A stretch of 64,000 nt of DNA from Labilibaculum euxinicum (GTDB taxonomy: Bacteria; Bacteroidota; Bacteroidia; Bacteroidales; Marinifilaceae): positions 62,001 through 126,000 of the forward strand of contig NZ_WTCR01000009.1 of NCBI RefSeq assembly GCF_009795715.1, read 5' to 3'. Position 1 is the stretch's first letter, and each line of letters begins with the position of its first letter. The notes under the pieces were generated by a model. The model was not told where the DNA came from. It saw only the letters and a list, made by a program, of their open reading frames with translations, and searched no databases. Positions 38,051 through 45,795 of the stretch are shown here, piece after piece. The position numbers were made by a program, and so were the translations under genes.

Positions 38051-39307
38051 CTAACAATCCTGTAATTTGAATGTAAATAAGTGTTTAAAATCCTTAAAAG
38101 AATAGTTGATATCGATTTTATAATGGTCTGCTATTTTTTTTACAATAGCCAAACCAATTCCTGTTGATCCAACATTTTGGCTTTCTGTATAAAACCGATT
38201 AAAGATCATCTCGGGTTGGTTAATGGCTTGTTCACCCGAATTAGCAATTGTAAAATAATCTTCAGCTAAATATATCGAAATTTCTTCACCATTCTTACTG
38301 TGTTTTAGGGCATTTACAAAAATATTCTGAATCAATAGGTTGGCTAATCTTTTGTCCATTAACAATTGGCAGTTGTCCGCAGCAGAAAGAGAAACCTGTA
38401 GGTTTCTATCTTGTATTACATCCTGAAATGCATTGATCCAATAGTTGAAAATTTGATTCAAGGAGACATGATCTCTCTCATTAAATTGTCCGTGGTCAAT
38501 TTTTGCAAGCAAGAGCAGTGCTTTGGTAATGCCTGAAAGTTTATCTGTAGAAAGATATATTTCCCGTATTGTTTTGATTGTTTTCTCATCTAAATCGGAG
38601 TCAGAAAATAAGTTTTCACATTTATTTCGAATAACTGCAAGCGGAGTTTGAAGCTCGTGGGCAGCATTGGCGGAGAATTCCTTAGTTGCTGTGTAATCCT
38701 TTTCCAATCGACTCGACATCATGGAAAGCACTTGGTTTAAATCATCAAACTCATTAATTCCGGTAGCTGTTAATTCCAATTTTGATGGAGGAGTAAAAGA
38801 ATAAGATTTTATTTTTTCAATATTGTCATTAAATGTTTTCCATAGGGAGGTATTTAACCGACTTGTAAATAGCAGTAAACCGATGAAAATTAATAATAAA
38901 ACACTGGATATTAGGGTGGTGAAAATTGTGAAAATGTCATCGAATTCCATCAGCATTTGCCGTGTTGTAATTCGATAATATTTTTCATTAATTGATTGAG
39001 TGGTTGTGAATTCTCTATAAGGAGTTAGTTCATTTTGGTACAAGTCCAAAATCAATGTGTCTTTTTTGATATTTGTTCTATTTTCTGAGGAAGAAATGGG
39101 AGTAGCTATATCCGTAGGATAGATGCTCTGAAATTCTCCTTTTTCCTTAAGTACCTCAAAAATTTCTTTAGCTTCAAGACGCAATTGCTGGTCAATTTCT
39201 TCTTTTAAAAAGTAATTGCTCATTGCAATAATTATAACATCAGCTATTAGAAATACCAGAATACCATATTTGAAATAGGATCTGTTGATCTTAGTTAAGA
39301 GTTTCAT
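38051..39307 (-). CDS. Sensor histidine kinase of a two-component system
   Basis: A 418-residue kinase with two transmembrane helices (about 15-34 and 125-147) flanking a periplasmic sensor of about 90 residues. The phospho-acceptor is His217 in ANAAHELQTPLAVI. The ATPase domain has an N-box (NIFVNALKHS) and G-box (GSTGIGLAIV). It begins 3 bases behind its response regulator, so the two are translationally coupled. The downstream genes build and decorate the envelope, which suggests that it senses envelope stress or a cationic compound (inference). Confidence 0.94.
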   Translation of the reverse strand: MKLLTKINRSYFKYGILVFLIADVIIIAMSNYFLKEEIDQQLRLEAKEIFEVLKEKGEFQSIYPTDIATPISSSENRTNIKKDTLILDLYQNELTPYREFTTTQSINEKYYRITTRQMLMEFDDIFTIFTTLISSVLLLIFIGLLLFTSRLNTSLWKTFNDNIEKIKSYSFTPPSKLELTATGINEFDDLNQVLSMMSSRLEKDYTATKEFSANAAHELQTPLAVIRNKCENLFSDSDLDEKTIKTIREIYLSTDKLSGITKALLLLAKIDHGQFNERDHVSLNQIFNYWINAFQDVIQDRNLQVSLSAADNCQLLMDKRLANLLIQNIFVNALKHSKNGEEISIYLAEDYFTIANSGEQAINQPEMIFNRFYTESQNVGSTGIGLAIVKKIADHYKIDINYSFKDFKHLFTFKLQDC

Positions 39308-39310
39308 TTT

Positions 39311-39994
39311 TTAATGATTATCTAATTTATAGCCAAACCCATGAACAGTTTTGATGTAATTTTCTCCGGTATGATTTTTGATTTTTTTCCGGAGTCGGTT
39401 GATGTGTGTGTAAATAAAATCGGAGTTATCCATAAAAATCGGATTTTCGCCCCACACATGTTCAAATAAACTCTCTTTAGTAAGAACTCTATTTTTATTT
39501 TCGATAAAATACAGCAGTAAATCAAATTCTTTTCGGCTAAAATCTACTTGTTCATTCCTAATTTTCACCTGATTGGAACGAGTATCAATTTCCAATTCGC
39601 CAAAGCTTAACACCTGATTTTCGGCTTGAAAGTTTCTCCGCACAAGAGCATTGATGCGTGCATTGAGTTCTGAAAGATGAAATGGTTTTACTAAATAATC
39701 ATCAGCACCTAAATTAAGACCATCAACCCGGTCTTCCAGCTTATCGCGGGCTGAAATAATGATCACACCTGTATTGGACCAAATTGATTTAATAAAAGAG
39801 ATGCAATCCAATCCATCTCCATCGGGAAGTCCCAAATCAAGAAGTACAATGTGGAAAAATTTTTTATCGAAAAGAGATTTGCCGTCTTTAATCAGCTCCA
39901 CACAAGTACATTGAAATCCACAACTTGAAAGATAATCAGCTAAGATTTTTTGCAGCGAAAGGTCATCTTCAATAATTAGAATTTCTTTTTTCAT
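39311..39994 (-). CDS. OmpR/PhoB-family response regulator
   Basis: A 227-residue transcription factor. The receiver domain has Asp9/Asp10, the phospho-acceptor Asp53 in VLLDLGLPDGDG, and a Lys in DDYLVKPFHLSEL. The C-terminal winged helix includes LSFGELEID, SRKEFDLLLYF and IYTHINRLRKKI, with the final KTVHGFGYKL turn. It is the first gene of the minus-strand cluster 31547-39994 and probably regulates it. Confidence 0.96.
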   Translation of the reverse strand: MKKEILIIEDDLSLQKILADYLSSCGFQCTCVELIKDGKSLFDKKFFHIVLLDLGLPDGDGLDCISFIKSIWSNTGVIIISARDKLEDRVDGLNLGADDYLVKPFHLSELNARINALVRRNFQAENQVLSFGELEIDTRSNQVKIRNEQVDFSRKEFDLLLYFIENKNRVLTKESLFEHVWGENPIFMDNSDFIYTHINRLRKKIKNHTGENYIKTVHGFGYKLDNH

Positions 39995-40175
39995 GATGAG
40001 AGATAAGAAGTAAGCTTAGTTCTTACAAACTTAAAAAAAGGGAAGAAGATTTCTTAATAGAAAAAGATTTTTTGCTTCTTTTGAATCAATCAGATGGCAG
40101 GATTTTGAAATTATTGGTAAATCTTTGCCTTTTATGTAAATTCGAACTCATAAATCAGTTAATAAAAAGAAAGAA

Positions 40176-41546
40176 ATGAAGAGTCTTCGTAATTATTTCG
40201 ATATCGTAATGAATTTTTTGAGTCGTGGAGTATGGAACATGCGCTTAAAAGAATTGTCCGGACCTCGTTATTTTTTAATTCGGCAATTACGAATTTATCT
40301 TTTGGCTATTAAAGGCTTTTACGAAGACAAATGTCAATTGCGGGCATCTGCCTTAACTTTTTATTCCATTTTATCAGTGGTGCCTGTTTTGGCTATGGGT
40401 TTTGGAATTGCCAAAGGATTCGATTTGGAACAGAAGCTAGAGAAGGAACTGATAGCGAATCTTTCCGGTCAGGAAGAAGTCTTGAACTGGCTGATTGAGT
40501 TTGCGAACAAGATGCTGATCAATACAAAAGGATCGCTAGTTGCTGGATTGGGATTTGTCATCTTGTTTTGGTCGGTATTAAAGGTTTTAACCAATATCGA
40601 GGAATCGTTTAACGATGTTTGGCGAATAAAGAAGGGGAGAACCTGGGGGCGCAGATTCAGTGATTATACTGCGATCATGATTTTTGCACCCATTTTACTG
40701 ATTGGTTCCAGCGGTGCAACAGTTTTCTTAAAAACCATGATTAAACAGGTAACCCAAGGGAATACGTTGATGGAAGCAGTTGGGCCGTATCTCAGCTTTC
40801 TGATTAATTTAACTCCTTATTTTTTGGTTTGGACTTTATTTACCATGCTGTACACCTTTATGCCGAATACGCATGTGAAATTTAAATCGGGTTTACTTGC
40901 GGGAGTAATTGCCGGTACAATTTATCAAATATTTCAGGTTTTATACATTGAGTTTCAGGGGATGGTTACAACCTATAATGCTGTTTACGGTAGTTTTGCC
41001 GCCTTGCCGCTATTTTTAATGTGGTTGCAGATGAGTTGGTTGGTGGTTTTGTTGGGCGCAGAAATTTCGTTTGCTGAGCAGAATGTTGAAAATTACGAGT
41101 ACGAAACAGAAACCTCCGAAATAGCATACGACTACAAACGCTTGTTAAGTATATATGTTCTGCATTTAATTATCCATAATTTTAAAAAGGATCAAGTCCC
41201 CATGCTTTCGCAGGATATTTCTCATCGATTACAGATGCCTATCCGTTTGGTACGGGAAATTCTTTTCGATTTGATAAATGCCCGATTGGTGGCAGAATTA
41301 GTAACCGATACAGACAAACAAATAGCATACCATCCGGCTTTTGATATTAATACCATGTCGGTAAACAAAGTGATTGATATTTTGGAGAATACAGGATCTG
41401 ATAAGATTCCTGTTTTGGAGACCGAGACATATGTAGAACTAAAATCTATTTTGCAGGACTACCGAAATTCAGTTTCATCGAGTCAGCAAGAGACATTTTT
41501 GAAGGATATTGATTTGGATAAGGAGTTTACCTTAAAGGAAAGCTAG
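40176..41546 (+). CDS. YihY/BrkB family membrane protein with C-terminal winged-helix-like domain
   Basis: A 456-residue inner-membrane protein. The family core starts at about residue 55 (CQLRASALTFYSILSVVPVLAMGFG) and has six helices up to about 300, ending in GSFAALPLFLMWLQMSWLVVLLGAEISFA, the BrkB signature. Residues 320-456 are soluble; a segment resembling a winged helix (ISHRLQMPIRLVREILFDLINARLV) lies within. The function of the family is not established; the old name RNase BN is wrong. It is divergent from the two-component system. Confidence 0.9.
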   Translation: MKSLRNYFDIVMNFLSRGVWNMRLKELSGPRYFLIRQLRIYLLAIKGFYEDKCQLRASALTFYSILSVVPVLAMGFGIAKGFDLEQKLEKELIANLSGQEEVLNWLIEFANKMLINTKGSLVAGLGFVILFWSVLKVLTNIEESFNDVWRIKKGRTWGRRFSDYTAIMIFAPILLIGSSGATVFLKTMIKQVTQGNTLMEAVGPYLSFLINLTPYFLVWTLFTMLYTFMPNTHVKFKSGLLAGVIAGTIYQIFQVLYIEFQGMVTTYNAVYGSFAALPLFLMWLQMSWLVVLLGAEISFAEQNVENYEYETETSEIAYDYKRLLSIYVLHLIIHNFKKDQVPMLSQDISHRLQMPIRLVREILFDLINARLVAELVTDTDKQIAYHPAFDINTMSVNKVIDILENTGSDKIPVLETETYVELKSILQDYRNSVSSSQQETFLKDIDLDKEFTLKES

Positions 41547-41593
41547 GGATATTAAGAAAGACATAAAAATCATCACAAAGAACACAAAGACAC

Positions 41594-41836
41594 ATGATCT
41601 TCATTTTCGGAGCCAACGATAAAACAATAGAACAGCAGCAATGTCATAATCAAGAGCATTGTTATCATTGCAACAACACCACAAAATGGATATTGGAAAA
41701 GAACGCTACTTATGCCAGTTTGTTCTTTATATCGGTATTTCCAATAAAAACGCGATACATTCACTACTGTCCAATTTGTAAAAACGGAAATCAATTGAAC
41801 GAAGATGAATACAATCGGAAAAAGAATGCCCGTTGA
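41594..41836 (+). CDS. Small zinc-ribbon protein
   Basis: An 80-residue protein beginning MIFIFGANDK, as in a family of small Bacteroidota zinc-ribbon proteins. Cys23 and Cys26 (HCYHC) and Cys59 and Cys62 (YCPIC) form a two-by-two ligand set around a hydrophobic core (SLFFISVFPIKTRYIHY). The function is unknown. Its stop overlaps an open frame that precedes the next gene. Confidence 0.72.
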   Translation: MIFIFGANDKTIEQQQCHNQEHCYHCNNTTKWILEKNATYASLFFISVFPIKTRYIHYCPICKNGNQLNEDEYNRKKNAR

Positions 41837-41898
41837 TTTTCAATCAGGGTATTCCTATATTTAATCATCTATTAGTAAAAACACTAGACTTAATATTG

Positions 41899-42684
41899 AT
41901 GAAAAATATTCTCTTACTACTGTTCGCTTTAAACTTGGTATTGGCATCATGCAATCCGGCTTCTAAAAAAGCTGAAACAGCCGTTTCCGAAATACAGGAA
42001 CAAGCCGGATACCCTGAATTGGTTGAGTTTGAATCTTTGGATTCATTGATAATTAGCGCTCACTTGTATCAGATTGATGAGACATCTCCGTATATTCTAC
42101 TTTGCCATCAGGCCCGGTTCAACAAATTTGAATATGCCGGTATTGCCGAACGATTAAACGAGATGGGTTTTAACTGTCTGGCAATTGATCAGCGTTCGGG
42201 CGGCCCCATTGGCAATACTCAGAACGAAACCTATTTAAGAGCTCTTAAAGCGGCAAAAGGAGTCGATTATCTGGATGCTGAAGCAGACATTACAGCAGCC
42301 ATCGATTATTTGACTCAGGAATACAGCTCGAAAGTAATCTTGTGGGGATCTTCCTATTCCTCAACACTGGCATTGTATATTGCAGCCAAACGAGAGGATG
42401 TAAGCGCGGTTATTTCTTTTAGTCCGGGTGATTATCTGGCCGAAACCAAAGGCTCATTAGCCGATGTTTTGGAAGATTTTAACAAGCCCATGTTTCTAAC
42501 CAGTTCGAACAGCGAAGCAAAAAGTGTGACCGATTTGCTCGCAAAGCATAAATTACTCGAAAAACAGGTTCAGTTTGTTCCCGAAGGAGCCGGACATCAT
42601 GGTTCCCGTGCTTTGTGGAAAAATCAGCAAGGCGGAGAAGAGTATTGGGTGGCCATAACCGGTTTCTTAAATCAACTGAAATAA
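41899..42684 (+). CDS. Alpha/beta-hydrolase lipoprotein
   Basis: A 261-residue lipoprotein (lipobox with Cys18 in NLVLASC) with an alpha/beta-hydrolase domain of the dienelactone hydrolase/BAAT type. The nucleophile elbow is GSSYSSTLAL, and the catalytic His is in GAGHHGSRAL. An Asp-containing strand before it (MFLTSSNSEAK) is less clear. It probably cleaves an ester in the periplasm. I chose the ATG at 41899 because it gives a proper signal peptide; the open frame extends 66 bases upstream without one. Confidence 0.82.
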   Translation: MKNILLLLFALNLVLASCNPASKKAETAVSEIQEQAGYPELVEFESLDSLIISAHLYQIDETSPYILLCHQARFNKFEYAGIAERLNEMGFNCLAIDQRSGGPIGNTQNETYLRALKAAKGVDYLDAEADITAAIDYLTQEYSSKVILWGSSYSSTLALYIAAKREDVSAVISFSPGDYLAETKGSLADVLEDFNKPMFLTSSNSEAKSVTDLLAKHKLLEKQVQFVPEGAGHHGSRALWKNQQGGEEYWVAITGFLNQLK

Positions 42685-42715
42685 AACAGGCTGGCAGAGT
42701 GGTGTTTGTTCAGAA

Positions 42716-42765
42716 GCAAGTAACAAGTATCAAGTAACAAGTATCAAGTAACAAGTATCAAGTAA
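42716..42765. repeat. 14-nt tandem repeat
   Basis: TAACAAGTATCAAG occurs three times in exact tandem (42721-42762), with a partial unit on each side. Confidence 0.9.
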
Positions 42766-43006
42766 AAAAAGAGTCTAAAGCTTTCTTTCCGAAATTCTCC
42801 TTTTTTAAGGGGATCCCGAAAGTTTTCGTGGAGCCGACAGGTTGAGGTGTGAAAGGGAGAGATAAATCCGCAGATCTTTTTCCCATTTTAAGTGGAGATG
42901 TTCGAAGAACTGAGGGGGTGCTTAATATTTACAAACAAACTATTGCCCGGGAAGCGAATATTTGTGTAAAAGAGCAGAGGAGGGTTATTCAATAGCAAGC
43001 AAAAGA

Positions 43007-43034
43007 AAGAGCAAACCCGCCCAGGTTTGCTCTT
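43007..43034 (-). terminator. Hairpin terminator after the DUF6261 gene
   Basis: AAGAGCAAACC (43007-43017) and GGTTTGCTCTT (43024-43034) form a perfect 11-bp stem with a 6-nt loop. On the minus strand it is followed by TCTTTTGCTTG. It lies 22 bases behind the stop. Confidence 0.75.
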
Positions 43035-43055
43035 CTTATAATTAGCCCGTTGTTT

Positions 43056-43799
43056 TTATTCTGCAGGAATCTCTTCTGCGGCGGCTTTCGATCGAATGCT
43101 TTTGCGGATTTGCGCCTTAGCATTCACGGCCTCGATGGTCTCGGTAATTACACCAAGAATTTCCTGGTAGATTTCCGGCATTGCTTTTACTGCATTTTCG
43201 AGATGAGGCAGTAATCTTTCATTCACAATTTTTCTCACCTCATTTTTTAGTGCCGAAGGAGCCGTAATATTCTCTTTAACGGCATTTGCCTCCATTATTT
43301 TCGAGTAAGCTGTTTCTAAATCAGAGGTCGATTGTTTAAACTTTTCAACTCTGGGACTAACAGCAATCAGATTGGCAATTTTCGCCTTAAATTGCGCACT
43401 GTCTAAATTACCCAGCAGCGCTTTGCTTAATGCCAATTGTTTCTCGCAGCTCTGTTTATGAAGATTCAAATTATGCGACTTTAATAAGCCCCAAACATCA
43501 ACAGCATCCTGCACCAGATTCGCATCGGGCAAATACGTATTTGCCTTTACAAACTGCTTTAAGCACACAAAATCGTTGTCGGCAATCTCATCCTCTTTTC
43601 TAAGGTTCTCGGCCAAAGCACCACTAAGGCTGTACTCAATCGACCGGGTAAGATCTTTATTTGTCGTTCCCAAATCTGCAATAATATGGCTCAATATCTG
43701 GTCGGCCGACCAATCTTTTTTGTCCAGTTCACCAACAATAACACTTGTGCCGGTACTAATTTCATTGCTGTCGCAATAATGATAATAGTTTATAGTCAT
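43056..43799 (-). CDS. DUF6261 family protein
   Basis: A 247-residue soluble, nearly all-helical protein with no signal peptide or membrane segment. The pattern (about 190 residues of amphipathic helices, then ALKNEVRKIVNERLLPHLENAVKAMPEIYQE and a basic tail) fits the Bacteroidota-specific DUF6261 family, whose function is unknown. Codon use is a little richer in G and C than that of its neighbours. It lies at the edge of the accessory region that begins at 42.7 kb. Confidence 0.65.
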   Translation of the reverse strand: MTINYYHYCDSNEISTGTSVIVGELDKKDWSADQILSHIIADLGTTNKDLTRSIEYSLSGALAENLRKEDEIADNDFVCLKQFVKANTYLPDANLVQDAVDVWGLLKSHNLNLHKQSCEKQLALSKALLGNLDSAQFKAKIANLIAVSPRVEKFKQSTSDLETAYSKIMEANAVKENITAPSALKNEVRKIVNERLLPHLENAVKAMPEIYQEILGVITETIEAVNAKAQIRKSIRSKAAAEEIPAE

Positions 43800-44253
43800 T
43801 CTCTCTGATAATTTTAGCGAAGTCTGAGCCGGAAAGGTAAAAAGCGGTGCAGAGCTTCTGTGTTAAAAATGTTTTGTGTTGGATATTTTTGGGCTATCGG
43901 ACAGCTAATCTACAAAATCAATCTAACAGTAAGCATGTTTTTAATGAAAAATACTATGATAATTTCAAATCGCATGATTTAAGTGCTTACAGCTTCGGTA
44001 TTTCCATCAGTCTATTTTATTATCTGATTTTATTGCCATGATATAGTAAAATTAAATGCTTAAATGTATTTAACGACTATTTATGTGGTATTTCGCCAGG
44101 TATGCATCAAAAATTCTTCCGGTTTCAGTTTCAACTCACATGCAAAGCTTGTTTTTGAATTGTATTAGGCCTTGTTTCATTCAAAAACATCGATTTTCGC
44201 ATTGTCTGCAGCCTTTTCTCTTACGAAAAGGCCAAAAATGAACTCATATTTGC

Positions 44254-44555
44254 ATTGCCGAAGAGAAAATGGACAGCTTGTCATGCCTGTAAGCCATTTA
44301 TTTTGAGTTGACAGCCATTTTTGAGCTGAAAAGACCACTGCCGAAGAGAATTTGATCACATTTGCCATCAAATTGCCCATTTCACATCAGAATTGCCCAC
44401 AATTACATTCAAATTGCTCATTGCCGAAGAGAAAACGCTCAAATTTGCACAAACGAGTTCATTTCTGATCAGAAATCTGCCAATTTGTCCTTCACTTATC
44501 AATGCCGAAGAAGAATTCCTGTTTTTAGCACTCATTTGAGCAATTCTCTTCGGCG
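44254..44555 (+). repeat. Phased GCCGAAGAGAA repeat array (about 83-nt period)
   Basis: TGCCGAAGAGAA-type units have their GCCG at 44257, 44340, 44423 and 44504 (spacings 83, 83 and 81 nt; the last unit reads GCCGAAGAAGAA). An inverted copy, TTCTCTTCGGC, lies at 44545-44555. The 70-nt intervals are not alike, apart from scattered ATTGCC words. Confidence 0.75.
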
Positions 44556-44703
44556 GCGGTCTGCGAAAATATATTTATGGTTGAATATGTAAGAGCAAAG
44601 CTTTCAACTTTCCGCTCAATCGCTTATGGCAACTAAAAACCTTATAAATAGTACCCCGATAGTGATTATAATTTGCTAGATTTGGGATTGTGAATTGTAA
44701 ATA

Positions 44704-44789
44704 GCTGCACAATACACCCCCATACGGCATGTGTTGTGTACCTTTTTATTTGATATAGTAGAAATAAATGTATATACACATTCACAATC
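44704..44789 (+). repeat. Cassette leader, copy B
   Basis: This segment shares ordered blocks (TGCACAATACA, ACCTTTTTA, TTGATATA, AAATAA) with 61645-61733 and ends exactly at the GTT core of the following cassette. Its hairpin is imperfect. Confidence 0.75.
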
Positions 44790-44818
44790 GTTGTGTGTAA
44801 CCATAAAACCACAAAATA

Positions 44819-45655
44819 ATGACAAGTATACCATTAATTGAAATTCCTTATGAGGAGTTAAAATCATTAGTAATAACATCTATAAAAAAACAGGGAAATT
44901 CATTTCAGTTTAGTAATTTGTGTAATTCTATTGGGGCTATTGCTGTCGAAAAAGAAATTGTGCAAAATCCGCATGAGCCGAATTTTCAAGCAATTTATTT
45001 TCCTCTTCAAAAAAGAGATGAAAATAGAGTTCGTGAAATTTTATGGGATTTGATAATTGAACGAGTAATTACGATTGGAGATTATCAGAATGACTCATGG
45101 CCTCATTTAAGTTTAACTGATTATGGACAAAGAGTTTTGGACTCTGAAGAACCTGTACCAAATGACCCTTCTGAATATTTGAAAAGAATAAAAAAGGAAA
45201 TTCCAGAACTAGATAATATTATAGAAACATACCTCGCAGAGAGTGTAAGGACATATAATATTAATCAATTACTATCAGCTACAATAACGCTCGGTTGTGC
45301 ATCTGAAAAAGCTCTTTTACTATTGATTGATACATTTAGAGATACTTTTGAAGATACAGTCAAACAAGAACGATTTCGAAAAAAAATTGAAGGGAAATTT
45401 ATCAAAACGCAATTCGATGAATTAAATAAAGAACTTCAATTTATTAAGGGAAGTCTACCCTACGAATTAAAAGATAATTATACGAACACCTTGATTGGTA
45501 TTTTTGAGATGATTAGAAGTAATCGGAATCAAGCAGGTCATCCAACAGGTAAGAAAATAGACAAAGATACACTATTCGCTAATTTGCAGGTATTTATACC
45601 TTATTGTAAGCTGATATACAATCTTAAAGGATATTTTAATGATCATAAGCACTAG
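44819..45655 (+). CDS. Winged-helix plus HEPN-like protein in an integron-cassette-like unit
   Basis: A 278-residue soluble protein that I do not recognise by name. Residues 65-108 look like a winged helix (VREILWDLIIERVITIG, then HLSLTDYGQRVL). Residues 145-275 are helical and contain RNQAGHPTG with Arg236-x4-His241, the RxxxxH motif of HEPN ribonucleases; the AGHPTG ending is common in HEPN-like proteins of defence and toxin systems. The gene is bounded by GTTGTGTGTAACC (44790) and GGCAACACACAAC (45661), an inverted pair, so it sits in the unit as integron cassettes do. RNase or defence function is inference. Confidence 0.6.
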   Translation: MTSIPLIEIPYEELKSLVITSIKKQGNSFQFSNLCNSIGAIAVEKEIVQNPHEPNFQAIYFPLQKRDENRVREILWDLIIERVITIGDYQNDSWPHLSLTDYGQRVLDSEEPVPNDPSEYLKRIKKEIPELDNIIETYLAESVRTYNINQLLSATITLGCASEKALLLLIDTFRDTFEDTVKQERFRKKIEGKFIKTQFDELNKELQFIKGSLPYELKDNYTNTLIGIFEMIRSNRNQAGHPTGKKIDKDTLFANLQVFIPYCKLIYNLKGYFNDHKH

Positions 45656-45660
45656 AAAAT

Positions 45661-45694
45661 GGCAACACACAACAAAAGTAACCGTTGCACAACC
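45661..45694 (+). other. Truncated attC-like 3' end of the HEPN cassette
   Basis: GGCAACACACAAC is the inverse of the cassette's 5' core (GTTGTGTGTAACC, 44790-44802) with two mismatches. The right half expected of a full site is missing; IS DNA begins within about 20 nt. Confidence 0.5.
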
Positions 45695-45722
45695 AACTAA
45701 TATTTCAAAACAGATATAATTA

Positions 45723-45768
45723 AAGCTCTAAAATCATGTGAATTCACATGTTTTCAGAGCTTCCTTTT
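45723..45768 (+). terminator. Hairpin terminator at the left end of the IS
   Basis: AAGCTCT...CATGTG-AATT-CACATG...AGAGCTT forms an 18-bp stem with two mismatches, followed by CCTTTTTT on the plus strand. It would stop transcripts from the HEPN gene; it also lies behind the transposase stop. Confidence 0.75.
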
Positions 45769-45795
45769 TTAGGTTAAAAATCCAGAGATTTTAAA

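Larger units (their letters stand above)
42685..43055. other. Non-coding spacer with short tandem repeat
   Basis: This 371-nt gap holds the 14-nt tandem repeat at 42716, an AAGGGGATCCCGAAAG segment and the hairpin at 43007. I see no credible open frame. Confidence 0.5.
43800..44818. other. Kilobase of non-coding accessory DNA
   Basis: It holds the phased GCCGAAGAGAA repeats (44254-44555) and, at its right end, the leader shared with 61.65 kb. The short open frames across it are crossed by repeats whose period is not a multiple of three and show no protein features. I call no gene. Confidence 0.6.

Noticed and set aside
44254-44555. Possible CRISPR array
   Set aside because: The repeated word is only 11-12 nt, intervals are about 70 nt, the last copy is inverted and there are no cas genes.
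43847-44592. Several frames of 60-80 codons (43847-44041, 44177-44380, 44362-44592)
   Set aside because: They lie in repeat-rich DNA, overlap on both strands and show no motif, signal peptide or conserved start.
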